64,000 bases of DNA. It comes from Waddliaceae bacterium (GTDB taxonomy: Bacteria > Chlamydiota > Chlamydiia > Chlamydiales > GCA-2709385). Of the stretch, positions 45,035-54,887 are shown piece by piece; positions within the stretch are counted from its first letter, which is position 1; every line of letters begins with the position of its first letter. The translations under genes and the position numbers were made by a program. The notes under the pieces are model-generated. The model was not told the origin of the DNA and made no database searches. It worked only from the letters and a program-made list of their open reading frames with translations. The DNA is taken from contig PAQS01000039.1 of NCBI GenBank assembly GCA_002709385.1, positions 55,761 to 119,760 of the forward strand, in the 5' to 3' direction.

Positions 45035-46453
45035 ATGCTTCCTATTACTGAAAATTCAATTCTGCAATGTAGGCAATCTGCTCTTTTAGTAGACGACTCG
45101 CTTTTAAATAATCAGGAATTCGTTGAGATTGCCGAAAAGCTAAAAATCTATCTTCATGATTTGGATCTTAATTGGACCCGTGATTTAGGTTTTATTCTTC
45201 ACAATCGGTTTTTTTATAGTCCCCATAAACTTCGCTGCCCTCAATACGACTTCAAAGCAATCAGCTTATCTCCTGAGCATAAGCATAATTTTTGGCTCTC
45301 CCCTGAGTCCCAACTAGGTGCATCTTTACATGCATCAGAAAGCATTTTTTTTCTTCGATCACAACAAAAACACCCAACTATTGCCCCGCAAGAAATCGTT
45401 TCTCATGTTGAGGGTGGAAATATGCTGAGCACTGGCAGTACTTTAATTCTTGGAAGTGATAGTGCTTTCGTTAGTGCCCTTCGTTTACTTGCCGATCAAG
45501 GTCCTCACTTATGCGAAGGAGTCCGAGATACGATAAAAGTCATTTCACAGAGAGAGGATTGGAACGAAGCGGTTCAAATAGCTTCTAATCGAATTGAGAA
45601 ATACCAACTCAAATCAATCAATGACCAACTCTCAGATTTCGCATATAAAGCAGAGCTAGAATCCTACGGTATTCCCGCCGTGCTAACAGCTCTAGTAGAG
45701 TTTGCAAAAATTGAAGCTGCAGCTGAGTTTAGACAAGTAATGGGCCATGAACAAGTTTTATGGACTCCCAATGAATTAGGGCTAAAAGCACGTCAGATGC
45801 AGTATCACCTAGACCTATACATGGCAAATATCGCTTTCAATACCGTAATTTTAGATAACCCTAAAGAAGTGATTTCTTCTTGTAATGATGCTTTACAAAA
45901 GATTTCCCAGTTTACACCGATTTGTTCTGAAAAATTAAACAATTACAAACATTTAGTTCATGACACTCTAATCAATCACAATGTCAATTCTCAAAAAGAG
46001 CTATCTCGTTTGTATGATATTGCCATTTCGTCTGAAGAACCTTTTACAAAGGAAATTACAACAATTTGTCGCTCGCAAGCAATTGCTGAAGTTTTCGATC
46101 TATATCTCAAGGACGATTACGAGAAGATAAAAAAAGATCTAAATAACGCTGGAGTTAAGGTAATTACAATCCCTGGGAATTGGTATGATTTAGATCACGA
46201 TGATTTCACTGTCACCCATACCCATTGTTTTATCAATGGTATTACCGATCAAGCAACAAGTACTTGGTTGACTTTTCGCTACGACGACCAAGAAAACTTT
46301 CGTCATCAAGCTTTCACAGCTAAAATTGCAGACTACGTTAAAAACACCTTCTATATTGAAGGAGGAAGCGATGAACTCCTTTTTGGAGGTGGCTTACGTT
46401 GTATGACTCTACCTTTTGAGATCAATCCCCATTACCTGCCCCAAACAGAGTAA
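45035..46453 (+). CDS. Predicted guanidino-group modifying enzyme (PAD/arginine deiminase-like), paralog 2
   Basis: About 472 residues from ATG 45035, which I prefer to the TTG/GTG codons just upstream. It keeps all the superfamily residues: TRDLGF, SHVEGGNML, HLDLYM, and GGGLRCMTLPF. It differs from its neighbours mainly in the N-terminal 20 residues and in surface positions. The first gene ends 100 bases before it and the third starts 335 bases after its stop, all in the same direction. Tandem duplication is clear, and catalysis is inferred, not proven. Confidence 0.7.
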   Translation: MLPITENSILQCRQSALLVDDSLLNNQEFVEIAEKLKIYLHDLDLNWTRDLGFILHNRFFYSPHKLRCPQYDFKAISLSPEHKHNFWLSPESQLGASLHASESIFFLRSQQKHPTIAPQEIVSHVEGGNMLSTGSTLILGSDSAFVSALRLLADQGPHLCEGVRDTIKVISQREDWNEAVQIASNRIEKYQLKSINDQLSDFAYKAELESYGIPAVLTALVEFAKIEAAAEFRQVMGHEQVLWTPNELGLKARQMQYHLDLYMANIAFNTVILDNPKEVISSCNDALQKISQFTPICSEKLNNYKHLVHDTLINHNVNSQKELSRLYDIAISSEEPFTKEITTICRSQAIAEVFDLYLKDDYEKIKKDLNNAGVKVITIPGNWYDLDHDDFTVTHTHCFINGITDQATSTWLTFRYDDQENFRHQAFTAKIADYVKNTFYIEGGSDELLFGGGLRCMTLPFEINPHYLPQTE

Positions 46454-46788
46454 AACCTTAAACCTACAATGGCTAATCAGATTCGGCTTGCATGGTTCAG
46501 ATATGAGCTTACGCGGAGAAGTGCAGCTCCTGCAAGCTTCGTTTGGAATGCGGTGAATTCTACGCACTAGACACTAGACACTAGACGACTGTAGCTTAAA
46601 GCATAAGAAAAGTAACGATGATGATGAGAAAATAAACGTGTTTTTTTGAAGTCTTCATAGAATAAGGTAATCGTAAGAATTGAGGTTAAATGTAACTTAA
46701 AAGAAAAAAAATTCACAAATATTTCATCAATTTAAATTATCCGGAGAATATAATTAACACCTCAATATCACTTCAAAACTGAATTAAC
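46454..46788. other. Spacer between PAD-like paralogs 2 and 3
   Basis: No gene. It has a short tandem repeat (7-base unit CTAGACA, about three copies at 46567-46587). It also shares GCAGCTCCTGCAAGCTTCG (46525-46543) with GCAGCTCCTGCGAGCTTC found after paralog 3 at 48312-48329, which suggests that repeated DNA flanks the third gene. Confidence 0.5.
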
Positions 46789-48204
46789 ATGTCTTTTAAT
46801 ACTGAACTTTCAACTCAATATGCCAGACAACCTGCTCTCTTAGTGGACAACTCACTTTTAAATAACCAAGAGTTTGTTGAAACTGCTGAAGAATTAAAAA
46901 TTTATCTCCATGGTTTGAATCTTGATTGGACCCGCGACTTAGGATTTATTCTCCACAATCGCTTATTTTATAGTCCTCACATGCTTCGTGCACCTCTCGA
47001 CCTTGAAACAATCAGCTTATGCCCAAAACATAAGCACGATTTATGGTTTTCCTCTGATGTTCAACTAGGAGGTGCTCTATATTCATTAGAAAGCCTTTTG
47101 TTTCCTCACTCCCCCCAAAAACCCCCATCTATCACCTCACAAGAACTATTTTCTCATGTTGAAGGTGGAAATATGCTGAGTACTGGTGACACTTTAATCC
47201 TTGGAAGTGATAGTGCTTTCGTTAGTGCCCTTCGTTTACTTGCTGATCAACCTCCTTACTTATGCGAAGGAGTCCGAAACACGATAGAGGCCATTTCACA
47301 AAGAGACGATTGGGACGAAGCAATTCAAATAGCCTTCAATCAAATTGAAACATACCAGTTGGATTCAATCAATGAACAACTCTCAGATTTTGCACGTAAA
47401 GCAGAGCTAGAATCCTACGGTATTCCCGCTGTACTAACAGCTCTAGTAGAGTTTACAAAGGTTGAAGCTGCGGCTGAATTTAGAAGAGTAATGGGTCATG
47501 AACAAGTTTTATGGACTCCCGATGAATTAGGTCTAAAAGCACGTCAGATGCAGTATCATTTAGACTTATATATGGCAAATATCGCTTACAATACCGTACT
47601 TTTGGATGACCCTAAAGAAGTGATTTCTGCTTGTGATCATGCTTTACAAAAGATCTCTCAATTTACACCGATTTGTTTTAAAAAATTAAACGACTACAAA
47701 AATTTAGTTCGCAATACTATAATCAGTCAAAATGTCAATTATCAAAAAGAGTTATCTCGTTTATATGATATTACAACTTCGTCTGAACAACCTTTCATAA
47801 ACGAAATTGCAACAATCTGTCGCGTGCAAGCGATTGCTGAAATTTTCGATCTATGTCTCAAAAAAGATTATGAAAAAATAAAAAAAGATCTAACCAACGC
47901 TGGAATTAAGGTCATTACTGTTCCTGGAAATTGGTATGACTTAGAACATATTGACTTCACTATCTCTCGCACCCATTGTTTTATCAATGGCATTACTCAC
48001 CAAGCAACAAATAGTTGGTTGACTTTTCAATACGACGACCAGGAAAACTTTCGTCACCAAGCTTTTACAGATAAAATTGCAAATTACGTTAAAAACATCT
48101 TCTATATTGAAGGAGGAAACGATGAACTCCTTTTTGGAGCTGGCTTGCGTTGTATGACTTTACCTTTTGAAATCAACCCTAATTACTTGCCCGAACGAAG
48201 CTAA
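46789..48204 (+). CDS. Predicted guanidino-group modifying enzyme (PAD/arginine deiminase-like), paralog 3
   Basis: 471 residues from ATG 46789, with the same layout as the two genes before it: TRDLGF, SHVEGGNML, HLDLYM and GAGLRCMTLPF, so all four catalytic-type residues are kept. The glycine at the second position of the GGG motif is replaced by alanine. The match with paralog 2 is closer than with paralog 1. As all three keep their active-site residues, they look functional rather than decaying. The stretch of prolines near residue 110 differs from the other two copies. Confidence 0.7.
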   Translation: MSFNTELSTQYARQPALLVDNSLLNNQEFVETAEELKIYLHGLNLDWTRDLGFILHNRLFYSPHMLRAPLDLETISLCPKHKHDLWFSSDVQLGGALYSLESLLFPHSPQKPPSITSQELFSHVEGGNMLSTGDTLILGSDSAFVSALRLLADQPPYLCEGVRNTIEAISQRDDWDEAIQIAFNQIETYQLDSINEQLSDFARKAELESYGIPAVLTALVEFTKVEAAAEFRRVMGHEQVLWTPDELGLKARQMQYHLDLYMANIAYNTVLLDDPKEVISACDHALQKISQFTPICFKKLNDYKNLVRNTIISQNVNYQKELSRLYDITTSSEQPFINEIATICRVQAIAEIFDLCLKKDYEKIKKDLTNAGIKVITVPGNWYDLEHIDFTISRTHCFINGITHQATNSWLTFQYDDQENFRHQAFTDKIANYVKNIFYIEGGNDELLFGAGLRCMTLPFEINPNYLPERS

Positions 48205-48261
48205 AATATAGGGTAATCTCTATGTTTTCCATAGATCACTCATTTGATGATATTAGACAAG

Positions 48262-48290
48262 CAGAGCATTATTTATGCTCACTGCTTTAT
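48262..48290 (+). terminator. Weak stem-loop downstream of the PAD-like genes
   Basis: Sequences AGCAGAGCAT and ATGCTCACTGCT pair imperfectly around TATTT, followed by TTATTAAT rather than a T-run. It lies 58 bases past paralog 3's stop codon. May end transcription of the three-gene group, but weakly. Confidence 0.35.
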
Positions 48291-48394
48291 TAATACCTCT
48301 AATGCGCCTCACGCAGCTCCTGCGAGCTTCATGAAGCGCCTCGGAGGTGTAAGCTAATTAGCTCGCCATTGGACTCTTACAAATCGTAATGACT

Positions 48395-50545
48395 TTACCT
48401 AGGATAACCTGCATTGAGCAAAGTTCTAGCATATCCTTCTGTATCTGTTTTCCATTGTCTTTCATTTGTTTCTAAAGTTCGTTTATGAGTATCAAAACCA
48501 TTCTTTTGTAATTTTTTATTCAAGTCTTTAGCTTTTTTAAACAGATCTTTGAGATATCCATTAATTTTAGATCCATTATCACTACACTGAAAGCATTCTT
48601 GGTATAAACTTAAAGCATTATTGTAACGATTCTTCACATCATCAGTATACAAATCTTCAAAGCCTTTAATGGAACCCCATGCTGTTGCCGCTGCCTGGTC
48701 TCTAAGAACCTGCGCAGCATTCACAGCTCCCTGAGCCAAAGCTACTGCTGCAGCTCCTAATCCATTACGAATAGCATCCGCGTGTGTAGTTAACGCTCGC
48801 GCATAGTCCGTATTTGCTGTATTAAACAAAGCGATATCCCTTGCCGCATCCGAGTGGGCGATACGAACTCGCTCATCCATTTCTCTAGCCTCAAGTTCTG
48901 CTTTCAAGCCATCATGGGCGTGTTTAACTAGGTATACTACATTACTATTTCTTTCAGTTGCTCCCTTATCAATGGCAACTGTTAGTTCACGTTCTCTTAC
49001 AGCTTGAACAGCTTCTTTCACTGCTTGGAGAGAGTTGGCTTGGTTACGGTCTAAATCATTTAAAGACTTATTGATTTTTCCAAGAACTGTACAATTTACG
49101 ACTTTCTTGATTTCGTCATTAAATACCTCTACTCCCATATCTTCTGCCCGCAGGAAAAGTGTTCCCAAAGAATATGTTGTTTGTGCAAGAAAAGCTTCGT
49201 TTATTTGAAATGTTGCTCCGAAACATTCTCTTGTTAAGTTTTTAAACTCATCTTTTAATAATTTTTCCTGGTTTTTGAGTTGCTTTAACCAATCATCCAT
49301 TGGCTTACGTAGATCTTTCAAGCGTCTTTCTTTTTTCTCTACAAGACCAGCACGAAAATTCAAAAACCAATTAGAAGGTAATGTTTGTCTAGACCAGTTG
49401 GCTTTTAACTCTTCTTTTCTATCTACAAGTTCTTTTTTTTGATCTTCATAATCTTTAGGATTAAGAATTTTTTCTTCACTGTAAAGTGTGTCTAGATTTT
49501 TAAAGCGATTACCTAAATCTTGAATCACTGCCATACAGTCCAGCATGACATTCCCCAAATCAGAAAAAACACCATCAAGTTTCTGAACGGAATACGCTTT
49601 TACAGCGTTTTCTTCACCGTTTACTCTAGGTTGAAGCTCTTCGATTTTCTTATTTAGGTCTCTTAACTCTTTTTGTTTTGCTTCCAGACGAATTTTCGTT
49701 TTCCATCTTTCTGTATATGTGCCGTGATAAAAGTAATGAATCGGTTTTGATAGATTGAACCAAGAGGCATCATTACAATCTAGGTTATAAGTCGCATATT
49801 CATTATTACAGAGAGCAATTTCGGTTTGTAGTTGATTTCGTCTTGCTTGAGCATTCTGTAATGCTTCTTGTTCAACACGCATACCAGATAAATAGATGCA
49901 ACGATATGTCATGAGAAGAAAAGGAACTTTTAACGACAAAACATAACGATAATATTCATTGTCTTCTCCATTTTTCAATGCTACAAGGTCTATGGCCTCA
50001 TCAAAAACTGTACGTAGTTGCTTTAATGCGTCTGATAAATCTTTTGCTCGATCTGTATTTGTCCAAAAGTTTGGATCTCTCTGCACATCGTCAAGACAAT
50101 GCTGCATACAAGTCATGAGAAGAAGAGGGTGACGAAAAATATCTTTATCCCCTGGAATTCTCAGAGGTTTTTTTTCTCGTATGGCCTCTAAAAACTTATT
50201 TGCTTGTTCTTCAAATGTAGGGTCCCATTTAGAGGCAAGCCAATCAGGTAGTTTCGTCCATTTTGTACAACGATAAAGTAAAGGAATATTGCGTCCTGTC
50301 CAGCAAATCCATCCTCGTCTCTGCTCTCGAGCTTTCCACCTACTTTCGATATCCTGCACATCTGTTCTTACTTCCTTATCTGTTACTTTTGGAAGAAGTG
50401 TAGCAGGAACATGCGCCCAGTTTTTAGGGTCAGGAATCAAATCTAAATCATTCAGATTAGCAAGCTGTACTTGGGGTTTTTGAGGAACTTCTCCAAAACC
50501 AAGTAGGTTGATCATTCCGTTATATGCTGCGGTAATACCTGGCAT
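48395..50545 (-). CDS. Large hypothetical helical protein (716 aa)
   Basis: A 716-residue protein from an ATG with GGAG before it. Strongly helical and charged, with likely coiled coil in residues about 225-430 (long runs of Gln, Glu, Lys and Leu) and an Ala-rich segment around residues 590-640. The N terminus has no signal, but the segment with GWICWTGRNIPLLYRCTKW is aromatic- and cysteine-containing. I know no family. The 1314-residue gene ends 12 bases upstream on the same strand, so the two are co-transcribed. It looks lineage-specific and could be a secreted protein. Confidence 0.6.
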   Translation of the reverse strand: MPGITAAYNGMINLLGFGEVPQKPQVQLANLNDLDLIPDPKNWAHVPATLLPKVTDKEVRTDVQDIESRWKAREQRRGWICWTGRNIPLLYRCTKWTKLPDWLASKWDPTFEEQANKFLEAIREKKPLRIPGDKDIFRHPLLLMTCMQHCLDDVQRDPNFWTNTDRAKDLSDALKQLRTVFDEAIDLVALKNGEDNEYYRYVLSLKVPFLLMTYRCIYLSGMRVEQEALQNAQARRNQLQTEIALCNNEYATYNLDCNDASWFNLSKPIHYFYHGTYTERWKTKIRLEAKQKELRDLNKKIEELQPRVNGEENAVKAYSVQKLDGVFSDLGNVMLDCMAVIQDLGNRFKNLDTLYSEEKILNPKDYEDQKKELVDRKEELKANWSRQTLPSNWFLNFRAGLVEKKERRLKDLRKPMDDWLKQLKNQEKLLKDEFKNLTRECFGATFQINEAFLAQTTYSLGTLFLRAEDMGVEVFNDEIKKVVNCTVLGKINKSLNDLDRNQANSLQAVKEAVQAVRERELTVAIDKGATERNSNVVYLVKHAHDGLKAELEAREMDERVRIAHSDAARDIALFNTANTDYARALTTHADAIRNGLGAAAVALAQGAVNAAQVLRDQAAATAWGSIKGFEDLYTDDVKNRYNNALSLYQECFQCSDNGSKINGYLKDLFKKAKDLNKKLQKNGFDTHKRTLETNERQWKTDTEGYARTLLNAGYPR

Positions 50546-50557
50546 CTTATTTCTCCA

Positions 50558-53500
50558 CTACCCGTTAATGATTTCAAGAAGTTTTTCATATTTTTTTTGT
50601 CCAAACTGCTGCTGAAGAGCACGTTGACAAGGCTCTGCTTGAGCCCAAGCAAGTAATTGATCTCGATGAATTTCATTCATTATTTGAGGGATTTCACGCT
50701 TCAAAAAGCGAAGAACACCTTTCTTTTCTGTCTCATTATCTTCTACCCAACGACGTACATCTTCTGCTGAAAGAATATGAGCAAACTCTTGTCGGGTTCT
50801 CACCGTTCGTCCAAACGGCCACCAACCTTTGAATTCTACTTTTTTGTAACGTTGAGAGCGTTTATCTACAGAATGTAGCCAGATTCCTAAAGCTCCAAGA
50901 ATCCTTCTTATCTCAGGAGATGCAGGGGCCCCCATAAGGACTGCAAGAGTTTGTAGTACATCGTCTCTTATACTCTGAAGGCTTTGCTGTTCTCTCAACT
51001 TCACATCATCAACAATCGCGTTGCAACGATTTTGTAGATTTTGTCTGAAAACATGACCAAGGACGATACCGCCACTTTCTAGCTGCTCCACCAAAGCCAA
51101 TAAGCTATCGCGTAAATCGAGACATTCAAGAAGAGTTTTTTCTCCATAAGGAGAATCTACTTCTATTTGCTTTAGCTCATAGACATAAGCACTCATACCA
51201 CGGAGAAATTCTCTTATTTCCTCTGTAGTTGCAGGGTTAGGAATATTCAACTGAGCAATTCCTTCCATCATGCCACATAGAAAAAAGTGTGCATGCCATT
51301 TTTCTTCTGCTTGATATTGTAAAGCGAAGTGCTGGCACTCATTCAAAAGCTCTCGACGAATTTGTTCTGCTCTTTGACCAATACCTGCCCCATCGTGCAA
51401 TAAGTCTATCTTTCCAATAGAACTATGAATCTCGATCTCTGTAAGTAAGCCTATTATTTGCTCTCTGAAACTCTCTTCCCAGCTAAGCTCAAGAAAAGAC
51501 TCCATCATCGAACTGCTTTCATAAGCGCTCGGATGATTCAAGGATTGACTGGCTAAAGGACTGCAACGCTCCAGAATCGCCTCTCCCTCTGCTCTCTTAG
51601 AAGAAGAGTAATGTGACGTTTCTAAACTATGTTTATCTTCAAACCACTGGTCTGCCTCAGATGACATTTCGTAGTTACGCAAGAGAGTCATAGAAGGTAA
51701 AAACATTTGCTCTATCTCAGGAACAGCTCGCAAAGCCGTCTCTATCCCTTCTCTCATCAAACGGTAGTGTTCCCCGTTCATCAGCCTCGCCAAAGCTCCG
51801 GGATCATTGCGATTGAATTCTTCTTCAGCTTCATCAAGTTCTCTTGCCACGGCTTGAAAAGAAAAAAACAAATTTCTTAACTCAGTAACACTTGCTTCCT
51901 CTTTATCAAAAACTCTGAGCTTTTCTTTTACTTGATTCACTTTATTTTGCTGTGCAGTCAAAAGATCGATCAATTCTTGTTTTCTTGGGTTACGTAATAC
52001 ACCCGCTAAAGCCAATGCCTGCTCAACCCAATCACTCAAACCACCTAACACAGCTAGCTCTAGTGTGTTTAACAGACGCTCGCTTAAATCAGCACGAGTT
52101 GCAGAAGCTCCTTGTTCTCCTATTTCGTCGCATAATGTGTAACGTGTTTGATGCTGTTCTGGAAAAGCACGTACTTTTTCCTGGTGCCAAGCCGATATAG
52201 TATCAAGCTGAAACTCAGCTAAATCATCTCTAAGTGGTGGATTAGCACAAGCACCGAAATCTCTTTTATTCGCTCGATTCCAAGCCTGGTGAAAACGGAT
52301 CGATCGTCCAAATACTCCTAAAGGACGAAGAAGGTTTTTATCAGAAAGCTTTAAGTTTTTATTTTTTTCTGTATTCAAATAAGTCAGAGAATCATGTAAA
52401 TCAACTAAACGCTCTACATAATTGATTTTTTTACTTAGATCTTCATAAAGATCATCGTCAATCAAGTCCTCTAACTCAACTAAACCTTCATTGAGTTTTT
52501 CTAAAGAATTCGCATGAGCCAAGTACTTCTTGAGATTCTTGTTCTCGTGACGATTACAAAAATGATGAAGCGTTGTTATATTATCTTTAATCAACTGATT
52601 CAACAACTGATTCTGGTTTCCTTCGAAACTTGTAAGAAGTTGTTGGTAATCTCCAATAAGATCTAAAAACTCTTCTTCCCACTCAATAAGCTCTTTTAAT
52701 TTCTCTAGAGAATAAGGAGCATTGATTTCAGGCATTTTTTCAATCATTTGAACAAGCTTATCGTCGATATGTGGAATCAAATAATCTGTAAAATGATTTC
52801 CTACAGCTCTTAATCTTTCTGATAAATCGACTCGTTTAGCCTGATAAAATGACTCAAAATTTGCTAAAGTTATTGTAAGGTTAGCGTCATCAATTCCGGT
52901 CTCTAAGAAACGCCCAACAAGCTCTCTTCGATTACCTAGATCTTGAAAGTTATTGACCGGATTAGGAAGTAGACAACGCTCATATACTTCACATTCTAGT
53001 GCTTTAAATAGCTCTGTTGCTGGGGTGCGAGGGTGCCCTTCACGGTAGCTATGTAGAAAATCAAGTGCAGATAAGCCGTGCATTTCACTAGCAAATGCCA
53101 GAATACAAGGCTGAAGTTGATGATTTTTCCACTCATTGCGAAGATCATCAAGATCAAACTCCATCGCTTCTTCAATAAAATCAATACTCTCTACCACACG
53201 AGCAAACTCAGCAACAGCTAAATCACTTTGAGCACGAGCTCCTGTCCATAAACGTTCAAAGTATTCTTCTGGGAGATTTTTTAAATGATTGATTGCAGCG
53301 CGATAATGTTGAACATCTACCTCTAATTGATGAATATAGTCGGAACGCTCAAGAGCAACATACTCCTTACCATCAGCTTTCATCTCTTCTAAAAGTTGCT
53401 CTAGAAGAAGAACACGATCTTCTCCATTTTGAAGAACAGCTTCATAGCGATTGAAAACATCTGTCTTTTCATTTTGTTTTTCGGTCTTTATACGCTGTAT

Positions 53501-54502
53501 TCCATCCCATAAGGCTGTCAAATCACCTTCGCGGTTGTTCAGATTATCTGGATTTCGAATATAGTCAAATTCATTATTTAAAAAAGTTTGTAAGAGATTT
53601 GCTTGTGCCTCTGTAAATAACTGAGGAAACGCGTCTCTATCTACTTTCAACTTACGTATACGTTCATACAAAGGAAAGCTTCCTTCTAATAAATCGAGAG
53701 CCTGAACTGCGTTAAAACAATCATGAAAATGAACAAATTCTAATGGATCAATTCCTCTACGAAAATCTGTCTGTAGAGAATGCATTTCATTTACCGTATC
53801 TGTCCATTCTTGAATATCACCCGGATTACGTACACGAAGCCAACGCTCCATAGATGCATATTTAGCCTCAAGCTCCTTAAACGTAGGCAACAAACGCTTG
53901 ACTTCAGAAATACGGTGAGCGGTACGAGCATGCACCCTAGTTTTTCTTTCAATTTGTTCTTGTGTCGCTACAGAAAAATCTTCTGGCCAATTAGCTACTT
54001 GAAGAGCTTCGCTCATTTCCATGAGTTCTGAACGTATTCTATTTCTCAAGGGTAAAGTACTATCTTCTGGAATATCAGCAAGTAGAGAGTTGATATCGGC
54101 CAAGTAAGTTTCTCTCGAACTTTCTAACCTGTGCCAATTTTCATATAGATCTAGACGCTGTGCTTCATTTCTCCAATCAAGAGAAATAGAACAGAAAAGC
54201 TTATTAAACTGCTGAACAAAACGTTTTGTTACCTGCTCAAGCGGCCCAATAGCTTCTTGGTCAAGGAGCTGAATAACTCTTTGTGAGCAAAGCCTCATTT
54301 GCTCTACATTACCTAGCTCAGTTCTTTCTCCTGAAGCCAAAAGAACTCGTTGTGAAATGGAAGCAATAAGAAAAGGAAAATCAGCTTGAAGAACAGCTGT
54401 TTTTTTGATCTTTCCCCCTTTTAATACCGTTGAAACTAGCTGATCAGCTTCTTTTATACATGCAGCTAAATGGCAATCAAAATTTTCTATGTTTGTTGGC
54501 AT
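50558..54502 (-). CDS. Very large hypothetical helical protein (1314 aa)
   Basis: A 1314-residue acidic, almost all-helical protein without signal peptide or membrane segment. Most of it has the heptad-like pattern of long coiled-coil or spectrin-like bundles (for example around EELLEEM, RELDEAEEEFNRNDP). A basic and Trp/Gly-containing patch (GWWPFGRTVRTRQE) lies near the end. I do not recognise a family. It sits upstream of the 716-residue gene with 12 bases between stop and start and downstream of a repeat element. A scaffold or host-interacting role is possible, but nothing specific can be shown. Confidence 0.6.
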   Translation of the reverse strand: MPTNIENFDCHLAACIKEADQLVSTVLKGGKIKKTAVLQADFPFLIASISQRVLLASGERTELGNVEQMRLCSQRVIQLLDQEAIGPLEQVTKRFVQQFNKLFCSISLDWRNEAQRLDLYENWHRLESSRETYLADINSLLADIPEDSTLPLRNRIRSELMEMSEALQVANWPEDFSVATQEQIERKTRVHARTAHRISEVKRLLPTFKELEAKYASMERWLRVRNPGDIQEWTDTVNEMHSLQTDFRRGIDPLEFVHFHDCFNAVQALDLLEGSFPLYERIRKLKVDRDAFPQLFTEAQANLLQTFLNNEFDYIRNPDNLNNREGDLTALWDGIQRIKTEKQNEKTDVFNRYEAVLQNGEDRVLLLEQLLEEMKADGKEYVALERSDYIHQLEVDVQHYRAAINHLKNLPEEYFERLWTGARAQSDLAVAEFARVVESIDFIEEAMEFDLDDLRNEWKNHQLQPCILAFASEMHGLSALDFLHSYREGHPRTPATELFKALECEVYERCLLPNPVNNFQDLGNRRELVGRFLETGIDDANLTITLANFESFYQAKRVDLSERLRAVGNHFTDYLIPHIDDKLVQMIEKMPEINAPYSLEKLKELIEWEEEFLDLIGDYQQLLTSFEGNQNQLLNQLIKDNITTLHHFCNRHENKNLKKYLAHANSLEKLNEGLVELEDLIDDDLYEDLSKKINYVERLVDLHDSLTYLNTEKNKNLKLSDKNLLRPLGVFGRSIRFHQAWNRANKRDFGACANPPLRDDLAEFQLDTISAWHQEKVRAFPEQHQTRYTLCDEIGEQGASATRADLSERLLNTLELAVLGGLSDWVEQALALAGVLRNPRKQELIDLLTAQQNKVNQVKEKLRVFDKEEASVTELRNLFFSFQAVARELDEAEEEFNRNDPGALARLMNGEHYRLMREGIETALRAVPEIEQMFLPSMTLLRNYEMSSEADQWFEDKHSLETSHYSSSKRAEGEAILERCSPLASQSLNHPSAYESSSMMESFLELSWEESFREQIIGLLTEIEIHSSIGKIDLLHDGAGIGQRAEQIRRELLNECQHFALQYQAEEKWHAHFFLCGMMEGIAQLNIPNPATTEEIREFLRGMSAYVYELKQIEVDSPYGEKTLLECLDLRDSLLALVEQLESGGIVLGHVFRQNLQNRCNAIVDDVKLREQQSLQSIRDDVLQTLAVLMGAPASPEIRRILGALGIWLHSVDKRSQRYKKVEFKGWWPFGRTVRTRQEFAHILSAEDVRRWVEDNETEKKGVLRFLKREIPQIMNEIHRDQLLAWAQAEPCQRALQQQFGQKKYEKLLEIING

Positions 54503-54887
54503 AAATCATCTCTAATAAAATAAAAACTTTAAAGATGGATTGTAAAAAATGTTTATTAAGAATAAGCAAACAAGAAATTAAATTTTGTTAAACCTCTAAT
54601 GACTACCTAATCCGCGCTTCCAGTGCGTTAGATGAGGGTGAGATTTAAGGTATTTTTCTTAAGTGATGTGTTTTGCAATTCTTTCGAGTGGAGGTATAAG
54701 CAATTGAGTCGTTTGAAAGAGGGTGTTATGATCACCGGGGTAGCAGTGAAAAATAGATAAAATGAAAGCTAATTTAGACCCAAACTTTGAGTGCAGCTAT
54801 ACCCATCTCAATCTCATTTTTTATTGCTAACGCACTGGAAGCCGGGTTAGGTATCCATTGAAGATTCTAGGTCTCTCCTAAATAAAT
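54503..54887. other. Intergenic region holding an inverted-repeat element
   Basis: Besides the element at 54598-54859 the region contains nothing I can assign. The adjacent genes on both sides are transcribed on the minus strand. Confidence 0.6.
54598..54859. repeat. Miniature inverted-repeat element, ~262 bp
   Basis: Imperfect ends AATGACTACCTAATCC on the left and GGTTAGGTATCCATT on the right enclose a perfect inverted pair of 15 bases (CTTCCAGTGCGTTAG at 54617-54631, its complement at 54827-54841). The central ~190 bases have no open frame that looks coding. The ends recur at 6779, 29389 and 34849 and perhaps 40511, so this is the most complete copy of a dispersed MITE-like family. Target-site duplication is not obvious. 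Confidence 0.8.
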
